A DNA stretch of 64,000 nt from Tetrahymena thermophila SB210. Lineage: Eukaryota > Ciliophora > Oligohymenophorea > Hymenostomatida > Tetrahymenidae. The stretch is taken from the NCBI RefSeq assembly GCF_000189635.1, contig NW_002476407.1:913501-977500 (forward strand), given 5' to 3'. Below the pieces are notes generated by a model that saw nothing but the letters and a program-made list of their open reading frames with translations, did not search any database and was not told the DNA's origin. This document shows positions 24,963 to 37,639 of this stretch, piece by piece. The first letter of the stretch is position 1. Each line of letters opens with the position of its first letter. The translations under genes were made by a program, and so were the position numbers.

Positions 24963-25751
24963 TCATAATAAAAAAAGCATAAATTATGCTATAGTAACTA
25001 TCAAAAGTGAGCTATAAATTGATATTGCATATACTGTGGCTTAAGGTAAATCACAAGTACCTAAATTAAAGTTCACTTAATCATAGAATTATGTTACATA
25101 AGGATCGTTAATCGCTAAACGGAATAGTTCAAAAGTTTAATAGTCTATTTATATAAGTTGAGAAGACATCAACCAAGTATATGTCTAAGATAGGTAGGTT
25201 ATTCCTGGGTTTTCGTACACAACAAAAGTTTTGTTTTAAAAGTCATTTTGTAATGTGTTGCTTAAGTTGATAGACTACTAATCACCAATAATCTAAGGAT
25301 CCATATTTTCGAAAAATTGTGAATTATTTAAGGAAGAAACATTTAAAATAGGGTCTAAGAAAATTGATAAAACTATATTATCAGTTCCAGTAAAATATAA
25401 TTGCATTTCCATATCATAGTAAGTCTTATTTATTTAAAACATGGGAGTCCCTCTTATCAGAATTTGCTAAAGAGAGTATTGCTTTGGACTACCAGAATTT
25501 GAGTTAACATAAAGAGAGGCACCCTATTGAGATGTACTTATAGTATAGACACCATTTTAAGGAGTATACTTAAGATTTAAATTAATATCTTAAAATACTA
25601 ACTAGTAGCTTTTAGTTGTGGCTACTGATTATTAATCTGTAGGAGTATTTACTTTTAAAATTAAATTGTTCACAGTAGTGCACTATGATTAAATGAATGA
25701 AATTTATATCAGCATAATAATCATGCTATGAAGCAAAAATATGTTTCTCAT
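24963..25751 (-). CDS. Secreted/anchored carbonic-anhydrase-like protein, probably inactive
   Basis: Single exon from ATG at 25749-25751 to TGA at 24963-24965, 262 residues. There is a hydrophobic signal peptide at the N-terminus (residues ~3-22) and a hydrophobic helix at the extreme C-terminus (last ~20 residues), fitting a GPI- or membrane-anchored ectodomain. The order of segments (a G-V-Y-T-I-x-T turn, Y-S-L-Q-Q-I-L-I, then Y-Y-D-M-E-M-Q-L-Y-F and V-L-S-I-F-L-D-P) resembles the central sheet of alpha-carbonic anhydrases, a family expanded in ciliates. The three zinc histidines of active enzymes are not visible at the expected places. If the assignment is right it is an acatalytic relative. 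Alternative: an unrelated beta-rich surface protein. Confidence 0.6.
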
Positions 25752-26739
25752 TATTTAATTGCCTTCTCTACTTTTTTAATTTTAACAATTTTTTTAGTAA
25801 ATATAAAAGATATATATTAAATAATTTTGAAATTTTAATTTACAAACGAGTAATTTAAATAGTTTTGCTTATTTACTGGCAACTGAGTGCTTTAAAATAT
25901 AATTCTTTATATTATTACTACAAATTATATTAATTAATTATTTATTTATTTATTTTCTATTTTGAAACATCATTTTTCTATTTTAAAAAAATCAATATAT
26001 CCTCATAAAGTATAGTAAAAAGTAATTTAAAATAATTATAAAGGATAAATGGTGTATTAATGTATTTAGAAGAATATCAGATTGAAACTAATCTTAATAA
26101 ATAATAACTTAAAAAAAAAATTGATTCAATTTGGAAATTTTGGCCTTTAAGTATAAAGACTGACTAATAAAAATAGAGTATGAACATAAATATTTATTTT
26201 TTAAATAATAATAAACAAAATTTTTTTCGTATATTTACTATTATTATTATGAACAAGGAAGTAAAAATAAATATTTAAAAGTTTTTTAATTTCTACTAAA
26301 TTTTAAAAAAAAAAAAATTTAAATAATTTTATTAATGATTAATTTCGATTTAAACTTTATTTTTTTTTAGTATATCAAAATAATATTTGTTATTTTTGTC
26401 TTTAAATTAAAAAAAGCATATTTAGTATGAATAAAATGAATAATAGTAAATGTTGTTTATAAATGTTCTACTTTTATTATAATTTACAAATAAAAAACAT
26501 TTTAATAAATTCAAAAAAATATTTGCATTTATTTTCTTTAATTACAAAATTTTTTTAATAAATGAAAATAGTTTAATAATTAATTTTTATTTAAAAATAA
26601 GATTATTTTGAACTAGTTATTAATTTAAAAAAATATAAAAATATTCTTATGATGTTAATAATTTTAAAATTATTTTTAAAATATAAATAAATACCAAAGA
26701 ATTATTAATATTCTATATTAATTATATTAATAAATATGC
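25752..26739. other. AT-rich spacer
   Basis: 5' flank of the small surface protein gene and 3' flank of the ketoacyl synthase gene; nothing else is seen. Confidence 0.6.
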
Positions 26740-28132
26740 TCATTCAAACTTTTTAAATAGCAGGGAAACATTGACACCTCCAAATCCAAATGAATTTTTA
26801 AGAGCATATTTTATATCATGAGATACAGTTTCTTTTGACAGATTAACAAATGGTTCTGAAATAGGGTTTTGTAAGTTTTTAATTAAAGGTGAAATGCCAT
26901 TCTTGATTGATAAAATTGTAAATATACTTTCTATTGCTCCTGCTGCTCCAAAAGTATGTCCTATTGCTCCTTTGTTAGCAGTAACTAAACAATTTTTTAT
27001 AGAATCTAGATTATTGTCGAAAAATTTATTGATGGCTACAATTTCTGCTAAATCACCTGCAGGTGTACTAGTTGCATGACAGTTTATAAGATTTATTTGA
27101 TTTGAATTAATTTAAGCATGATTAATAGCGTTTTACATGGCTCTAAGCCCACCTTCACCAGTTTCAATAGGTCTAGTTAAATGATAGCCGTCTGAAGATT
27201 AGCCATAAGATACTAATTCTGCATAAATCTTAGCATTTCTTGATAAAGCATGCTAAAGTTCTTCAAGTACTAATATTCCTGCACCTTCACCTAAAACGAA
27301 TCCAGATCTATCTGCATCAAATGGTCTACTAGCAAACTCTGGTTTATCATACTTTTTAGTTGTCATGGCTTACAATTTCATTGATGCATAAGCATTTGTT
27401 GGAGATAACGAATCTTCACTACCTCCTGCAATCATAATTTTAGCATCTCCAAATTAAATATTTCTAAAAGCATCGCCTATAGCACTAGCACCAGTAGCAC
27501 AAGCTGTAGAAGCAGTCCCTGACGGTCCTTATATATTTTAATAATTTTATATGATTCAAGAATTTTCTTGATACAATTATGTATTTAGAAGATAAAGAAA
27601 TTATTTGATTACCTTTTAATTAATACTTTAAGCTAACATTTGCAGTTGCCATATTTGTAAGAATTTAAAGTATAGTCAAGCGATTCAAATTTTAAAAACC
27701 TTTTTTCTCAGTTTCTCTAACTATTTCTGTTAGTTTGCTAATGTTAGAGCTCATAACTCCGATATTTACACCAGCTTAATTTTATAATGACTCATTATTT
27801 TAAAGCAATATTTAAATACCACTATCTTCAATAGCTTCATTAGCAGCTGCCATAGCATAAGAATTAGTATTATTAGTAGAAAAAGCTACTTTCCATTTCT
27901 TTAAATTATCAAAGCCATCTGGTACAGCTGCAACATAAGTATCTAAAGGCCAATAATCAGGATTTGCAAGTTTATTAGTAGGATCATTTTATTGAATTTT
28001 TTTAACATATTCAGAAGTAGAGATTATGCCAGATTTACCAGCTATTAAAGACTCCCATGAAGAACTAGCATTTAAACCTATGGGTGAAACAGCTCCAATC
28101 CCTGTCACAACAACTCTTTTTAACTACTTCAT
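26740..28132 (-). CDS. 3-oxoacyl-[acyl-carrier-protein] synthase II (FabF/KAS type)
   Basis: Exons 27613-28132 and 26740-27527 (intron 27528-27612) join in frame, 435 residues ending at TGA 26740-26742. It condenses malonyl-ACP with a growing acyl-ACP in type II fatty-acid synthesis. The thiolase-fold active site is complete: nucleophile Cys in S-T-A-C-A-T-G-A, first His in [11 protein letters not shown], and second His in [12 protein letters not shown], with the C-terminal G-F-G-G-V-N element. The protein starts directly at the domain ([11 protein letters not shown]) with no upstream ATG or presequence in frame. In ciliates the expected place is the mitochondrial type II pathway that feeds lipoate synthesis, so targeting is unexplained. 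An upstream exon could be missing. Confidence 0.95.
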
Positions 28133-29220
28133 TTAAATTTAAAAACCAAAGTTATTAATCTTGAGTAAAAAGTTTAGAAAAAATAAAATTTTATAGTTTA
28201 AAATTGACAGATTTTATTAAAAAGATACAAATAATATAAAAAAATAGTTTTTAATATTTTCTAAGATAAGCTAACAATTAAAATAAATTCTACTTATATT
28301 GCATCAAAATAAAAAAAATCATAAATAAAAAATTATATTAAATTACTTCTAATTTACTAATTTAATTTTTTAAATATTTTGGTATTAATTAATGATAAAA
28401 TTATAATTCATTTAATCTACAACATAAAAATGATACTATTATTATTATAAATTTACTCCTACTTTTCAGATAACTAACTATTTTTACCATTTATCTTTAA
28501 AATTGAAGCATTAACAAGAAGCTAAAAAGCTATTTAATAATCAGTTAAAAATAATTTTATTTTAATTTGATTTCATCTCATTTTTAAAGTGAATGAGAAA
28601 AAAGTGTTACAGGATTAAAATTAACTTGTTTCTTCTATTTACTGATTAATCTAGTTTAAGAAATATATGTTATTTGAAATATTTAATTATTATTGTTGTG
28701 CTTTATTTTAAATAGGCAAGTAAGTAATCTTTCTATTGAATCTTTGGTAGTCTTCATTTTTTTCAATAATTTTTAAATTATTTTTTTAATTTAAAATAAA
28801 AAAATTATTATTTCTAAACAACTAAAATAAAAATAATAGAGCTAATATAAACAACTTCTACTTTTAAAATGAAATATTATTGAATGTTTTCCTAATATTT
28901 AAAAAAATATTTCTGTTATTTTAGTCTTAAAAACGAAATATTAAAAATAAGAAGTAAAGTAAAAATAAAAACTATTTAGAGCTTTTTTTATAAAATGATA
29001 TAAAATAATCAGTTAAAAATAATTTTATCTGAATTAAATTTTATTTCTCAAGCGAAAGAAGAAGGGAAATGTTAAAATAAACAATTACAATTTGCATCAT
29101 TGTACTATTTAACTAATATTAACCTAATTTAACAAATAATTATTTGAATAATTTAACCATTATTAGTTGATATTTATTTTAAATATTTAAAAACAAAATC
29201 TTTATATTGAAGGCTAAACT
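28133..29220. other. Spacer with degenerate duplication
   Basis: AT-rich. Blocks at about 28515-28770 and 28985-29240 share order and short words (CAGTTAAAAATAATTTTAT, an ATTTGAATT/AAATT ... TTTATTTTAAATA run, then TTGAA...CTTCATTTTTT). The first block thus looks like a decayed duplicate of the 3' end of the gene at 29221-31920. Confidence 0.55.
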
Positions 29221-31920
29221 TCATTTTTTCATAGCAGTTTAAGGACGATTTCTTTTCTAAACAGTTAAATCATCAGGATTTTAAGCTTCTTAATTTTAAT
29301 TTTCAATTTATTAAAATTAAAATTCTTACTATCCTAAAACTTAATATTATTATAAATTAGGTGGCTGTTGTAGAGATTAAACAGTATTTTAAGATTGTTT
29401 ACCACTTGAATCAGATACTATAACAGGCATTTCATACACATTTGACTGAGCCATCTGCAAATTATTAATATTTTCAGGAATAAATTATTAGTTTTATTGA
29501 TACTAAAACTAACTTGAGTTTTGTATATTAAAATTTATATCAGCATTTGCGAATTATACTCCTTAAAGATTATCATTTGAAGGTTAATTGTTGCTTGAAT
29601 GATTTAATTTTACTGCTACACTTTCTGCAAATGGAACATTTATATTTTGAACATTATTACTTATTTTATTTTATTGTGACAAGCGAGATGATTATGAAGA
29701 GCTCGGCTTTGCTGTACCTGGCCTTAAGAACTTTATGCTTTGATCTTTTTGCATTTCATTTAAGTCAATAGCAGCTCTACTAGTTTAATGAGAAGAAACG
29801 GAATGCAATTACTAGAAATTCTAGTAATTAATAACCTACTAAAGTTACTATGGTTGCATTTACACATTCTGTTGTGGCTAAATAAATTATCCCTGAGGTG
29901 TTTCAGGTCTATTTTATTACGAATTTTTTCCTTAAATTTATTTGGGAGCACTAAAAAAATGACTTTCAGTAAAAGGCAGAGTATTCTAAAAATATTACTG
30001 ATTTGCATTACCATTTAAGTCAACCTGTTATACATAATTCATATTTGCTAGTGCCTATTTAGTCTTAAACTGTAAATCAATATACGTATCAATATTAATT
30101 GGAAGGCGAGTGCCTTGAACTTGAAGATTTTACCAATCTTTTTGTTAGCCTATTTTTTCTATTTCTTTTTATTTTTTTATTATTTCTTGACTTTTCGATT
30201 CGGCCAATACCTCTAAATGATCATAATTTCTTGTTATTTACTCCTTAATTACTTAAACTGGCCCATAACTCATCATAGCATGATGACTGGCTTTATTTTT
30301 GTTACTTGACATAGCTGTATAAGGTCTATTTTGTATGTTGAATTATTATGAAAACCAGTTAGAGTTAACTGAGGAAGATTAAGGCCTAAATAAACCATGT
30401 TATGATGTGGCACTATGAATTCTTTTAGATTACTTCATTTTACCATTTTTACTATAATTTGTTGCGTTAAATTCATTTTGCTAAGTTCTTTCAGCTACTT
30501 TTTATGATGAATTCATATCTGAATAATTACCATTTTAATTGAAGGCTTAATGATTACCATCTTGTTATAAATATTGTTAATCTCCAATTTTGTATTGATT
30601 TTAGTTTTCTAAATTAGAATAAGGAGAATTAGATGAAAGGTTGTTTGTTTAATGATTATCTGGAAATATGAATTATTAATAATTTTATTCTTAAAATTAT
30701 TTCTAAAGCGATTCAAATGGTTAAATTTACAAATCTTCTTATTCTTCCTCTTCTTTTATCTCTCCATAACCTGGATTGAGTGGAACAGTAGCACTTTTAG
30801 GACTCAACAACCTATTTATAGTTGGAAGAGTTTATCCCATCTTATCAATAGTTTACTTGACTTAATCTGAATTATCTAGATCTTTTCCCCACTCTTCTAC
30901 TTGAACACGTTCCTCTTCTTAGAATATTTTCATGCAATTACCTAAAATTTCAAGATCTATGCCTTTGTCATGACTTTCATCCCTTGATTCTCCTCTAAGC
31001 ATCTCTATTTAGTCTCTTGAATTTGCTTTTGCCGTTGCTGCCCTTAAAATATTATTATTATTGCTTTAATTTGTTGATAATTTAGCTTTTGGTACAGAAG
31101 TCTATGGCCTAACTTATTTTTAAAAAAATTGTGCAGGACTTTATTTTTTAGGCTAACTTATTTTATTTATAATTTATGAAGCCTTTTTAATGCTGCTTTC
31201 ACTTTGAGTATTAATGTTAGCAAGAGATGGAATTTAATTTTCAGAGTTTTATTCAATAATTCTCGTTTCTTAGGAATTCATTTTATTCATTTATATATTG
31301 GTCTATGAAAGTGCTCCTGCATTGAACATATAATCTACTGCACCTGCATTTGCAATTAAATAGAAGTCCATTTCATTGAAATTTGATTTAATATCTTCCA
31401 ATTCACGTATTTTGAAGTCTAGTTCTTCCTTTTGCTTTTTGATCTTAAACAATGCAGAGTGGATTTAGAAAGTATTCAATTTTCTTGCAGGTTTAATCAC
31501 AAATCTGTCTTCTTTCTTGATTTTTTAACCTTCAAGGAGTTTATTATATAAATCAGCAGAGTTGATCTAGTAAGAAGATTGTGAAATTGCACTTAAAGAA
31601 CTTCTCTTAATAGCGTTTTGATTAAAAGATAAGCCCTAGCCTGACTAACTTCTCTTCATACCTTAAAAGCCACTTTACTATGCTATGCTATTTTATTAAA
31701 TTTTGGCTGTGTTTGGACGATCATATATGAAACGCTTTTTTGTTGAGCTCATTTCCTATCCAACATTATCTATATAGTGTTTCTATTCATTAGGAAATTC
31801 ATGCTTGATAATAATAGGACAAGTGGATCCTAAAGTCTTCTTATTCTTAGTAGATGCTGCTGTCATTGGCCTATTGAAATTCATGCCAACTAGCTAATCT
31901 TAAGCACTTAATACTTCCAT
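29221..31920 (-). CDS. Large Gln/Asn/Ser-rich protein with repeated R-P-x-T-A motifs
   Basis: Single exon from ATG at 31918-31920 to TGA at 29221-29223, 899 residues. No catalytic domain is recognised. A short motif of the form (N/D/V/G)-R-P-x-T-A/S recurs along the protein: near the N-terminus (N-R-P-M-T-A and D-R-P-N-T-A), in the middle (V-R-P-Q-T-S, N-R-P-Y-T-A, R-P-E-T-P) and at the very C-terminus (R-P-Q-T-A-M-K-K-stop). There is a coiled coil around residues 165-200 (I-K-K-Q-K-E-E-L-D-F-K-I) and another around 545-590. The rest is low-complexity. The recurring motif suggests a docking site, for example for a cytoskeletal partner; this is inference. No introns over 2.7 kb. Confidence 0.8.
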
Positions 31921-33342
31921 AAAATCTTGTTATTATCTTAATTTTTCTGAATAAATATATTATCTTTGTTATTTAATTTTAAGAGAAATGAAACAAAATT
32001 TTAAATGCAAAGAGTGATTTACATATAATATATTATATGTGAAAAAAAAATTAATAAAGCTATAATGCGAAATTTATATATTGATTCAGTCAATTTTTCT
32101 TAATTTAAATTGATTAAAAAAGTTTTTTTCTTAAGACATATATTTATTATATATAATAATAGTATCTTATTGAATATCAAACATTATTTGCCAAAAAAAA
32201 AAACTATTATTATATATTTATTTAGTTTGATTAAGTGGCCATTTCAAACAAAATTGTATTTATTTTAGATTGACTCTTGACAATCTCAATAATCTGATAT
32301 TAGTTTACTAAAAATCTTTCTCCTTACTGCTATGCAAATAAATCATCATCTAAATTTGAAGAAAATTTTGAAACCCAATTTCTTTTTAATTATTTCCAAA
32401 TAACAAATATTATCATTAAGTTTTTTAAAAATTAAATTAATTATGAAACTTAAACTCCAGTAAAAATAATATCATATTACTAATTAAAAATACAATTTAA
32501 CGCCTTTGATAAGTTAGTATTTTTTTAAATCTATTTCTCTTTTTGTCAAATAATTTTTTATTTATTAAATTATTCAATTTAAAACTTATGAAACAAACTA
32601 AATAATTCTTATTTTTTAAATTATTAACTATATCATGATTTTTTAATACTAATTTATATTTTCATGATAATAATTGAAAGATTATTTATGGATTTAAATA
32701 AACAACAAAATATTTATTAGAAGTTATTTTGTTAGGTCTTAATTCTATATTTATTAATTAAAAATTCTTAAAATATATTCTTACAATTTGAATAATTAAT
32801 TTAATCATAAAAGTTTATTAAAATTCATAAGATTGCTACATAATTTAATTTATTGTTTTATTTAAATTATATTTATCATTAAATTTAAGTTTAAATATAT
32901 GTTACTGAAATGAGATATATACATATGATAATTAGATAAATAGATTTATTTCTTCACTTTTAAGTTTAAATATATGTTATGAAAATGAGATGGATACATA
33001 TTGATATTTAGATAAATAGATTTATTTCTTCACTTGAAAACAAACAGGCTTTCAGCTATCTTCTAATTTATAATATTATATTTTTTACTTTAAGGATGCC
33101 CAAAAATAAGTAAGCATAATTTATTATTTTATATCTAAAGAAATAATTTTTTAAATTTTAACAAGCTTTGAAATTATTTTACAATAAATTAAATCAAAAT
33201 TTTTTTATTGATTGATTGATTTATTTATTTAACTAAATGAGATTTTTTAAAGGAATATTCAGTTTTCCTAAATTAAATGATTTTTGATAAGATTTAACTC
33301 AAGTTAATAACTAAGTTTTAAGATCTAAGTTAGTTAAATTTT
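31921..33342. other. AT-rich spacer
   Basis: Contains a short tandem duplication (32888-33035, listed). No gene is supported. Confidence 0.6.
32888..33035. repeat. Tandem duplication, ~74-bp unit, two copies
   Basis: Two adjacent copies begin TTTAAATATATGTTA and end AGATAAATAGATTTATTTC followed by TTCACTT; they differ at only a few positions. Non-coding. Confidence 0.9.
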
Positions 33343-36300
33343 TCATTTTTAATTCAAAAATTCACTTTTTTTTTACTTAATAACTTTCTGTGTATTTCTA
33401 TGCTTGAATTTACTCTTATTTAATCCCCCCGTTTTTTATTTTCTTATATTAATTATTTTGAGAACATTTGATTTATTATTTTAAGGGAAATATATTTTAT
33501 AGTCTTTTCCAATGTCATCGAGTTAACTCTCTAATTTATGAGACACATTTTATGAACCATAATTATTTTAATCTGTTGTTGCTTACTTAAAATATAGCTT
33601 TGATCCAAAACTTTAGGAATAATATTGTTGTTTTCTAGGATTCAGCTATATTAGCTATTACTATTATTACACCTACTAAGTTTGTAATGTATTTTACTAC
33701 ATAAATTCAATTAGTTATGTTTTTAAAGAATCAAAATGATTTGCTAACTAACTGTTTAAATTTATAAAAGAAGGGTTATTAGGATAATTTATTAGCTGAT
33801 TATCTTGAATGATTTCATTTTGGATATTTGAAAAACTTTAGTTATTTAAAATTATTTCATTTTATTTTTATTTATGGGGAGATCCTAATTACAAAAATGG
33901 AAGAGATCTTCTTCTATTTGCAGACAATTTATGATCATTTTATTCTTAATTCTCTTTCTTAAATTCTATTTATTTTGGTTTTAGTTGTTGTTATTATTAA
34001 ATTATTTCAGCTGTATTGCTTTTTGTGGTCTAGCCTTGTTAGTTAAAATTATATCGATCATAATTTTCATTAATTTTATCATCTAGTAGCTATGAATTAT
34101 TATATTCTTGTATTTAAATTTAAGAAAAAGCTTTTTATTGAAGCTCAGAGATCGGTAAATTTTAATCTGAATGGGCTATGTTATCTTGAGATTTTGAGAT
34201 GTTTCTGAAATCTTTTATTTATTCAACTTGTGGTATTTAAGAAACATTTAATTTTATCATACTTTACATTTTTTCATTTTTAATATTAGCAAAACTATTT
34301 TAATCTTTTTACTCTATAATACCAATGCTTGTTGTCTATTTTTGATCGAGAAAGGATTTTGATTAAAATTAATCTATTGCTAAGCTTAAACTCCCTCTTC
34401 TCTTTTTTGATGAAATACTAGCTATACTTTTCCTGCTTAGACTCTGAACTTCATGTAGGTCTGATTGAGATTATTTTTACTTAAAATTTAATTGTTTTAT
34501 AACTTCTATTTCTTTAGAAGGTTATTAAACAAAAACTTATATAATTTATCCTTTACTAGGCGCTTGAGCTTGTTCTTTTTACTGTTAACTAATTTTTTTT
34601 TGCATTAAAGTAATGCATTCATTATTTAGGTCAGTTTGATTTTCTTCATTTAGACTATGTTGCAAATCAAATGTATTACTGCAAAAAGAATCATTTTGTA
34701 AATCGTTTTTTCCTTCTAAATTATTTATTTATTAGTTTTGCATGCCATTAACTGTATTTGATAGTGGTGTTTAACTAAAATCTTCACTGTCTTCATCCTC
34801 GTCTGTAGAATACAAAGCATTTTCTACCTAGAATAAATATAAAATAAATTTAAATTTATGAAATTTTTATTAATAAATTTTTAAAAAGTTTAAATCTTGT
34901 TAATAAATTACGCATTTCTAGTTTAAAATTGAGTTATATTTATTTAATTGTCTTTAATTGAACTTTTCTCTTTGTTATGTCATGTGTAATTATTTTACTA
35001 ACTTAAAATGATTTGGCTTGTATTGAGTATAATTACAATCGTTCTCAATATGAGAAATACTGCAACAAATTCTACAGGCTGTAGATATTTGTTAATAGCT
35101 TTGATAAAATTTTACTGAGTGAGATATTTTGTAAAAAGTTTCTTTTTCTATTGGATATTTTTCTAACAAATTCATAAAATCTATCAAACTAACTTGGAAA
35201 AGTGATGACATTCCTAAACTTTTAATGGTGTAGCAAGATTGATATTCCATTTTAAAGAATTCAACTTGCCCAAAGTATTCTCCTTTTTCCTTAAGAGTTC
35301 TACAAGTTGACTCTCTAAAATTAATCTCTACTCTTCCTTAGTTAAGTATAAAAATGGAAGGATTAGCAATGTGCTTATTTTCTTCCTGAATGATTTCATC
35401 AGAGCAAAAATAAATTTGCTTAACTTTTAAAGACAGCTCCTCAATAAATTAATTACTAAAATTATTCATAAAAATGTCTATTTTTTTTAGTGCTTCTCCC
35501 TAAACTTTAATCAATATTTCTCTCTATAAATTATTTGAAAGTTAATTTATGAACTCATTAGATTAGATTTCTTAATCTCTTTTTATGTAAATATATTCCA
35601 AATATTTTCTAATCTTATTTTGTAAATCCAGTTCTATATTATTTTATCTCATATATAAGTTAACACCACCCATAGATTAAATAAGTTACTCTCTATTCTT
35701 TGTTATAGACTATAAAATAGTACCTATTTTACTTATGCTATATCCAAAAAGCACACATCCAATCAAAATAATCATTACGTCAATAACCTATATATTAATA
35801 TATTTTTATTTTATTACAATCAAAAATTATAGAGCATCTCAAAGTATTTTCTAAATAAATGTTAATATAAAATTTATTTTTTTTATTAAATAATTTAAAA
35901 ATCTCCACAGATCATAATGTGCATACTCACTCATAACATTTATTTTTTGCAGAAAATAGTTTCAAAAATTTTGAGCATTGAAAATAATTATTTAAGTTAA
36001 TGCATTAATAACAAGAATTAGATCAATTAAGAGAGTGCATAGTATATAATAAAACTTGAGAGCTTGATTTAACTTTTTAATTTTGATAACTTGAAATAAT
36101 CTAAACTTGTATAATAAACTCAAAATATTTATTGTTTTATGAGCAAATTAAGAAAATAATAATTTTAAATGATATTAGTTAAAATAATTGTGGACAAAAT
36201 GTTTTTATAAATAATAAAAGAAATAAATAAATTTACTCTCTCTAAATCTGTTTTTGGTGTAAAATCTCCGTATCCTACTGTATTCATTGTAACTATACTA

Positions 36301-37639
36301 AAATAAAGACTTTTTATATAAACACTAATTACACTTACATTTTATAAACCAGAAAGATCTATCCAATTATCCATATTGTTTAATTTTTACCATTAACCTA
36401 GTTCTACCCATTAGCAAGCTACTATATGGCCAGCTAATATATCTAGAGTTATCAAAGTAAATAAATTAAAAAGCTCCTATTTGACAATACTAAATATATT
36501 TTCTTTAAATTTATCAATAAGTTCTAGTAGAGAATTAATTTTAAGGATTAGAAATATGTATTCCTATTATTTGAAAAAATATAAATTTGGAAAGAGGAGA
36601 ATGTATAGAGCTAAAATGTCTATGAGCAATCTTTTTTTAATATAATTAAGCAAAATATCTTGATGAGTCTTTATGATCTCTCCTTCATAAAAAAACTAAG
36701 TGTTTATTTTTATAAGAATATCAGCAATAAACACTAAGTACAGTTTATCACTAAATTTATTTAAAAAAATATTTTATTTTAAGAAATAGAAATATGAGTT
36801 AATAAATACTGGATGTCCTCATGAATACTCAAATATTCAACATTAGTACGGAATGGTATGTAAAAGAATGCATAAATTAGGCAGATTAATTGGATTCGCT
36901 CCCAAAATATAATAAAGGCGCTATATGGATCCCATGGTATTATTTTTTAGTCAATATATATCATAAATCGGATAAATTTATCATTTAAAGTGGCGATGAA
37001 GGTTGCAACACAAGTGTAAATTTTATTAATAATTTTAATAAAATTAACAAACTTACACCTTTTTCTATTAATAACAGCCTTAGTACTAATTAACTATTGT
37101 TTATCTTTTTCATTGGTAATAACACTTTTATCAAAGGCTTTATCAGCAATAATATCTATCGCTAATTTATTAAACATTTATGGATTCAGTTTGCATTTTT
37201 GCAATTTAATTAGCCTAACAACGTATATTATCATATAGAATAGATTAAAAAATTATTTCCTCCAAACTTAATTTAGGTTTGGAGAAGTTGAATTTTTTTT
37301 TTAGTATTTCTAGGCAGTGTTTTTGTTTGTATCTTGCTAGTAAATAAATTAGAGAGAAGTAGACATATCGCCTCCATTTTAATTTTTTTTTTCTTATTAG
37401 CATTTCAATACAGAGGAGATATCATTTGATTCATCTTTTATCTTTTAACTCTAAACCTCAACTTTTTTTTAAGTTGGTAATCTTTCATCCTCCTCTCCTA
37501 AAATGCTTATCTTTTCAAAAGTCACATCTATAATATCTTCATTTTGTTTATTTTTAAATCTTACAGTCGAATCTCTATCTTCAAAAAGTTATCGCCTATT
37601 TGTGGCACCTGACAAATATATAGAAATGTCTTCTTCCAT
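33343..37639 (-). CDS. Six-helix potassium channel with cyclic-nucleotide-binding domain (CNG/EAG/HCN-like)
   Basis: Exons 36810-37639, 36237-36750, 34912-35787 and 33343-34827 join in frame (1234 residues, TGA at 33343-33345). The polar N-terminus (~200 residues) is followed by S1 introduced by I-I-P-W-D-P-Y-S-A-F-I-I-F-W, as in CNG/EAG channels. S2-S4 lie in exons 1-2. The pore loop is M-N-T-V-G-Y-G-D-F (GYG selectivity filter, so K+ selective), then S6 (V-I-D-V-M-I-I-L-I-G-C). A C-linker and a CNBD follow (I-F-I-L-N-Q-G-R-V-E-I then G-E-Y-F-G-Q-V-E-F-F). The S4 is poor in Arg, so voltage sensing may be weak. The last ~550 residues are Gln/Asn-rich. The 449-bp intron 35788-36236 falls right after the pore. 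Intron 34828-34911 is 84 bp without TGA, so its retention would keep the frame. Probably a ciliary or plasma-membrane channel. Confidence 0.9.
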
